Assembly (NCBI GenBank): GCA_021272165.1
Contig: JAJSLK010000010.1
Coordinates: forward strand, 1-37,559
Direction of reading: 5' to 3'
Length of the DNA stretch: 37,559 nucleotides
Source: Methylacidiphilales bacterium
GTDB lineage: Bacteria; Verrucomicrobiota; Verrucomicrobiia; Methylacidiphilales; UBA1321
Shown here: in pieces, positions 36,100-37,559 of the stretch
Layout of the letters: the number at the start of each line of letters is the position of its first letter
Numbering within the stretch: the stretch's first letter is position 1
The notes under the pieces: generated by a model
The model's database searches: none
What the model was told of the DNA's origin: nothing
The model's input: the letters and a program-made list of their open reading frames with translations, nothing else
Made by a program: the position numbers and the translations under genes

Positions 36100-37182
36100 A
36101 TGAAACGAAAGAAATCCGCCAAAGTCAGCTTGAGTGACGTGGCCAAGGCGGCCATGGTTTCCACGGCTGCGGCAGGGTACGCCCTGCGCAACCTTCCCGG
36201 GGTCAGCCCGGAGACACGCGAACGGATTCTCCGGGTTGCCCATCGCCTGCGCTATTTTCCCGACCCGCGCCTAGCTTCGCGCCTGGCCGGAGTCCGCAAC
36301 ACCTCCAGCAAGGAACTGCTGCCGGTCATCTGGCTGAATACCCACCACGAAAAGGACGCCTGGAGCCGGTACTGCTTTCTCTCTCCCATCCAGGAGGGAG
36401 CCCGGCAACGCTTCCGTGAACTCGGCTACAAAATCGAGGAAGTCTGGACAAGGCAGCCCGGCTTTTCCATGCGCCGGATTGCGCAGATCATCGAGTACCA
36501 GGGCATCTCCGGCGTCATTGTCACCGAGCCCGCGCGCCACATCCGGCTCAATTGGGACCGTTTGGCCGGGGTTTGCCTTGGGGGCGGACTTCTCATCCCG
36601 GCGCTTCATTGCGTCGCCACCGACAGCAACCTCAATCTGCGCCTGGCGTTCAAGACCCTGAAACGTTTCGGCTACCAGCGCATCGGCGTTTGCTTGACGG
36701 AGCAGGCCGACAGTTTCTCCCGCCACGGCATCCGCGCCGTCACCCTCTATTTTAATTCGATGCTTCCCAGGGCGCGACAGGTGCGGCCCCTCTTCCTGCC
36801 CAGTCTCAAGCCTGGGCAGACGTCGGTTAAAGGCATCGTCGCGGCGTGGCTCGAGCGGGAGCGCCCCGACGCAGTCATCGGGCTTTCGTGTAACTTGGCG
36901 AACTGGATCGAGGCCGCCGGATTTCGCGTCCCGGACGACATCGGCGTGGCCCATCTGGCCATCGAGGACGATGTCCCCGATTGGGCCGGCATCTACGCCA
37001 ATAAGCGGTTGGTCGGCCGCTTCGCCGCGAATTTACTTGCTGATTTGATCCGGCACGAAGAGTTTGGCGCTCCCTCCGTCGCCCTCACCACCCTGGTTCC
37101 CGGCGTCTGGCATCCTGGCCGCACCCTTCTCGCGCCCAAGCCCAAAAGTCCGCCCAAGTTCTGGAACTCATTGCAAAAGTAG
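36100..37182 (+). CDS. LacI-family transcriptional regulator
   Basis: 360 residues. The N-terminal HTH is VSLSDVAKAAMVSTAAAGYA (9-28), followed by the LRNLPGVSPETRERILRVA segment and a hinge (RLASRLAG). A periplasmic-binding-protein-like sensor domain follows (about 65-340), with the GYQRIGVCLT, PDAVIGLSCNLANWIEAAGF and PDDIGVAHLAIEDD segments that line the ligand pocket and subunit interface in this family. This style, with no sugar-uptake gene alongside, is common in Verrucomicrobiota. The last seven codons lie in the left arm of a 22-bp inverted repeat. Codon choice is more mixed than in housekeeping neighbours, consistent with transfer. Confidence 0.9.
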   Translation: MKRKKSAKVSLSDVAKAAMVSTAAAGYALRNLPGVSPETRERILRVAHRLRYFPDPRLASRLAGVRNTSSKELLPVIWLNTHHEKDAWSRYCFLSPIQEGARQRFRELGYKIEEVWTRQPGFSMRRIAQIIEYQGISGVIVTEPARHIRLNWDRLAGVCLGGGLLIPALHCVATDSNLNLRLAFKTLKRFGYQRIGVCLTEQADSFSRHGIRAVTLYFNSMLPRARQVRPLFLPSLKPGQTSVKGIVAAWLERERPDAVIGLSCNLANWIEAAGFRVPDDIGVAHLAIEDDVPDWAGIYANKRLVGRFAANLLADLIRHEEFGAPSVALTTLVPGVWHPGRTLLAPKPKSPPKFWNSLQK

Positions 37183-37269
37183 CTAGGGCCATGCTCCTCG
37201 CTCGGCTCCTTGCTGCCGGCCAAAATCTCCTCCGGCGCGGCCCGTGTCTACTTTTGCAATGAGTTCCAG
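37161..37269. repeat. 22-bp perfect inverted repeat around the LacI stop
   Basis: Left arm 37161-37182 (ctggaactcattgcaaaagt, ag) and right arm 37248-37269 are perfect inverted copies separated by 65 bases. Inside, gggcc/ggccc (37186-37190 / 37239-37243) extend the pairing. The left arm encodes the last codons and stop of the LacI gene. It could act as a terminator-like hairpin or mark the edge of another small element. Confidence 0.75.
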
Positions 37270-37420
37270 GAGCTTGCTGAAAAAGGTCGTCATCCTGAGC
37301 CTGTCGAGGGATCTCTAACTATTTAGCTCGTTGAGCTCCTCTGCGAAAAATAGCGAGAGATCCTTCGACAGGCTCAGGATGACTGCATTTTTTAATAAAG
37401 GCCTTTTTCAGCAAGCTCCT
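37268..37420 (-). mobile_element. MITE-like element, copy 2 (153 bp, inverted relative to copy 1)
   Basis: Starts AGGAGCTTGCTGAAAAAGG and ends with its exact reverse complement. Read on the minus strand it matches copy 1 (35144-35297) through most of its length, including the gcctttattaaaaaatgcag segment. Its right end touches the TA target of the second IS630 copy. Confidence 0.85.
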
Positions 37421-37421
37421 A

Positions 37422-37440
37422 GTGTTATGTCCCTGAAATA
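37422..37440 (+). repeat. Left terminal inverted repeat of IS630-type element
   Basis: gtgttatgtccctgaaata follows TA at 37420-37421. It is the reverse complement of 117-135 with one mismatch. Confidence 0.8.
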
Positions 37441-37477
37441 TCTGGAATAAGTCAATGCGGGAAGGCATGAATAGATC

Positions 37478-37559
37478 ATGCCCCTCGGACGCCCCATCAT
37501 CGGACTAAATATCACACAAGAACAACAACAGGAACTACAGGCCATGGTCCGGTCACGCA
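37478..37559 (+). CDS. IS630-family transposase, N-terminal start (partial, runs off the window end)
   Basis: 27 codons from ATG 37478: MPLGRPIIGLNITQEQQQEL, then QAMVRSR. The MxxGRPxxxLxLTxEExxxLxxxxRSR pattern is the usual start of IS630-type transposases, leading into the HTH. It lies 37 bases inside the left inverted repeat, in the same orientation as the C-terminal fragment at the window start. The two could be copies of the same IS, but there is no overlapping sequence to prove it. Confidence 0.75.
   Translation, partial: MPLGRPIIGLNITQEQQQELQAMVRSR

Overview
The window looks like chromosomal DNA of a GC-rich, heterotrophic, Gram-negative-type bacterium, most likely a member of the Verrucomicrobiota (Spartobacteria or Opitutae-like). 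This rests on the style of the LacI regulator, the small Thr-rich secreted protein, weak Shine-Dalgarno use, and intergenic DNA packed with palindromic repeat families. The assignment is inference; no rRNA or other decisive marker is present. Both ends lie inside same-orientation copies of an IS630-type insertion sequence (IS), so the piece may be a contig or segment bounded by IS copies.

Layout. 0-4.5 kb: a nucleotide-sugar locus with rmlA and an epimerase/reductase resembling plant NRS/ER on the minus strand, then a GT61-type glycosyltransferase and rmlB on the plus strand. No rmlC is visible; the NRS/ER-like protein could supply both the epimerase and the reductase step. 4.6-7.8 kb: an NRAMP metal transporter, an SseB-like protein and a long-chain polyprenyl diphosphate synthase. 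7.9-10.2 kb: an ECF sigma factor, a one-TM protein (possible anti-sigma factor) and an exported HtrA-fold protein with a PDZ domain that has lost all three catalytic residues. 10.3-16.0 kb: a GH1 beta-glycosidase, an MBL-fold hydrolase, an orphan membrane protein, gpmI and a TatD nuclease. 16.3-18.1 kb: a compact minus-strand cluster resembling the holin/gp25-gp26-gp27 part of Mu-like phages, without the large terminase or head genes. 18.5-25.0 kb: an MsbA-type ABC exporter, a small unknown gene, a frameshifted ParE-like toxin and carB. carB carries an in-frame insert of about 82 codons made of the same repeats that fill the intergenic DNA. 25.9-30.4 kb: a Thr-rich secreted protein and a small lipoprotein, an MFS transporter, and a two-component system. 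30.8-35.0 kb: small basic and membrane proteins, gyrA, and two small one-TM proteins. 35.1-37.4 kb: an accessory segment with a broken XRE regulator and a LacI regulator, flanked by two inverted copies of a 153-154 bp MITE-like element; the right copy abuts the second IS630.

Two large-scale patterns stand out. First, composite repeats with a conserved internal order occur in most gaps, enter carB in frame, and supply or abut the stop codons of several genes. Second, strand composition flips near 16.1-16.3 kb. To the left the plus strand is C-rich whatever the gene direction; to the right it is G-rich. This suggests a replication-strand boundary or an inversion junction.
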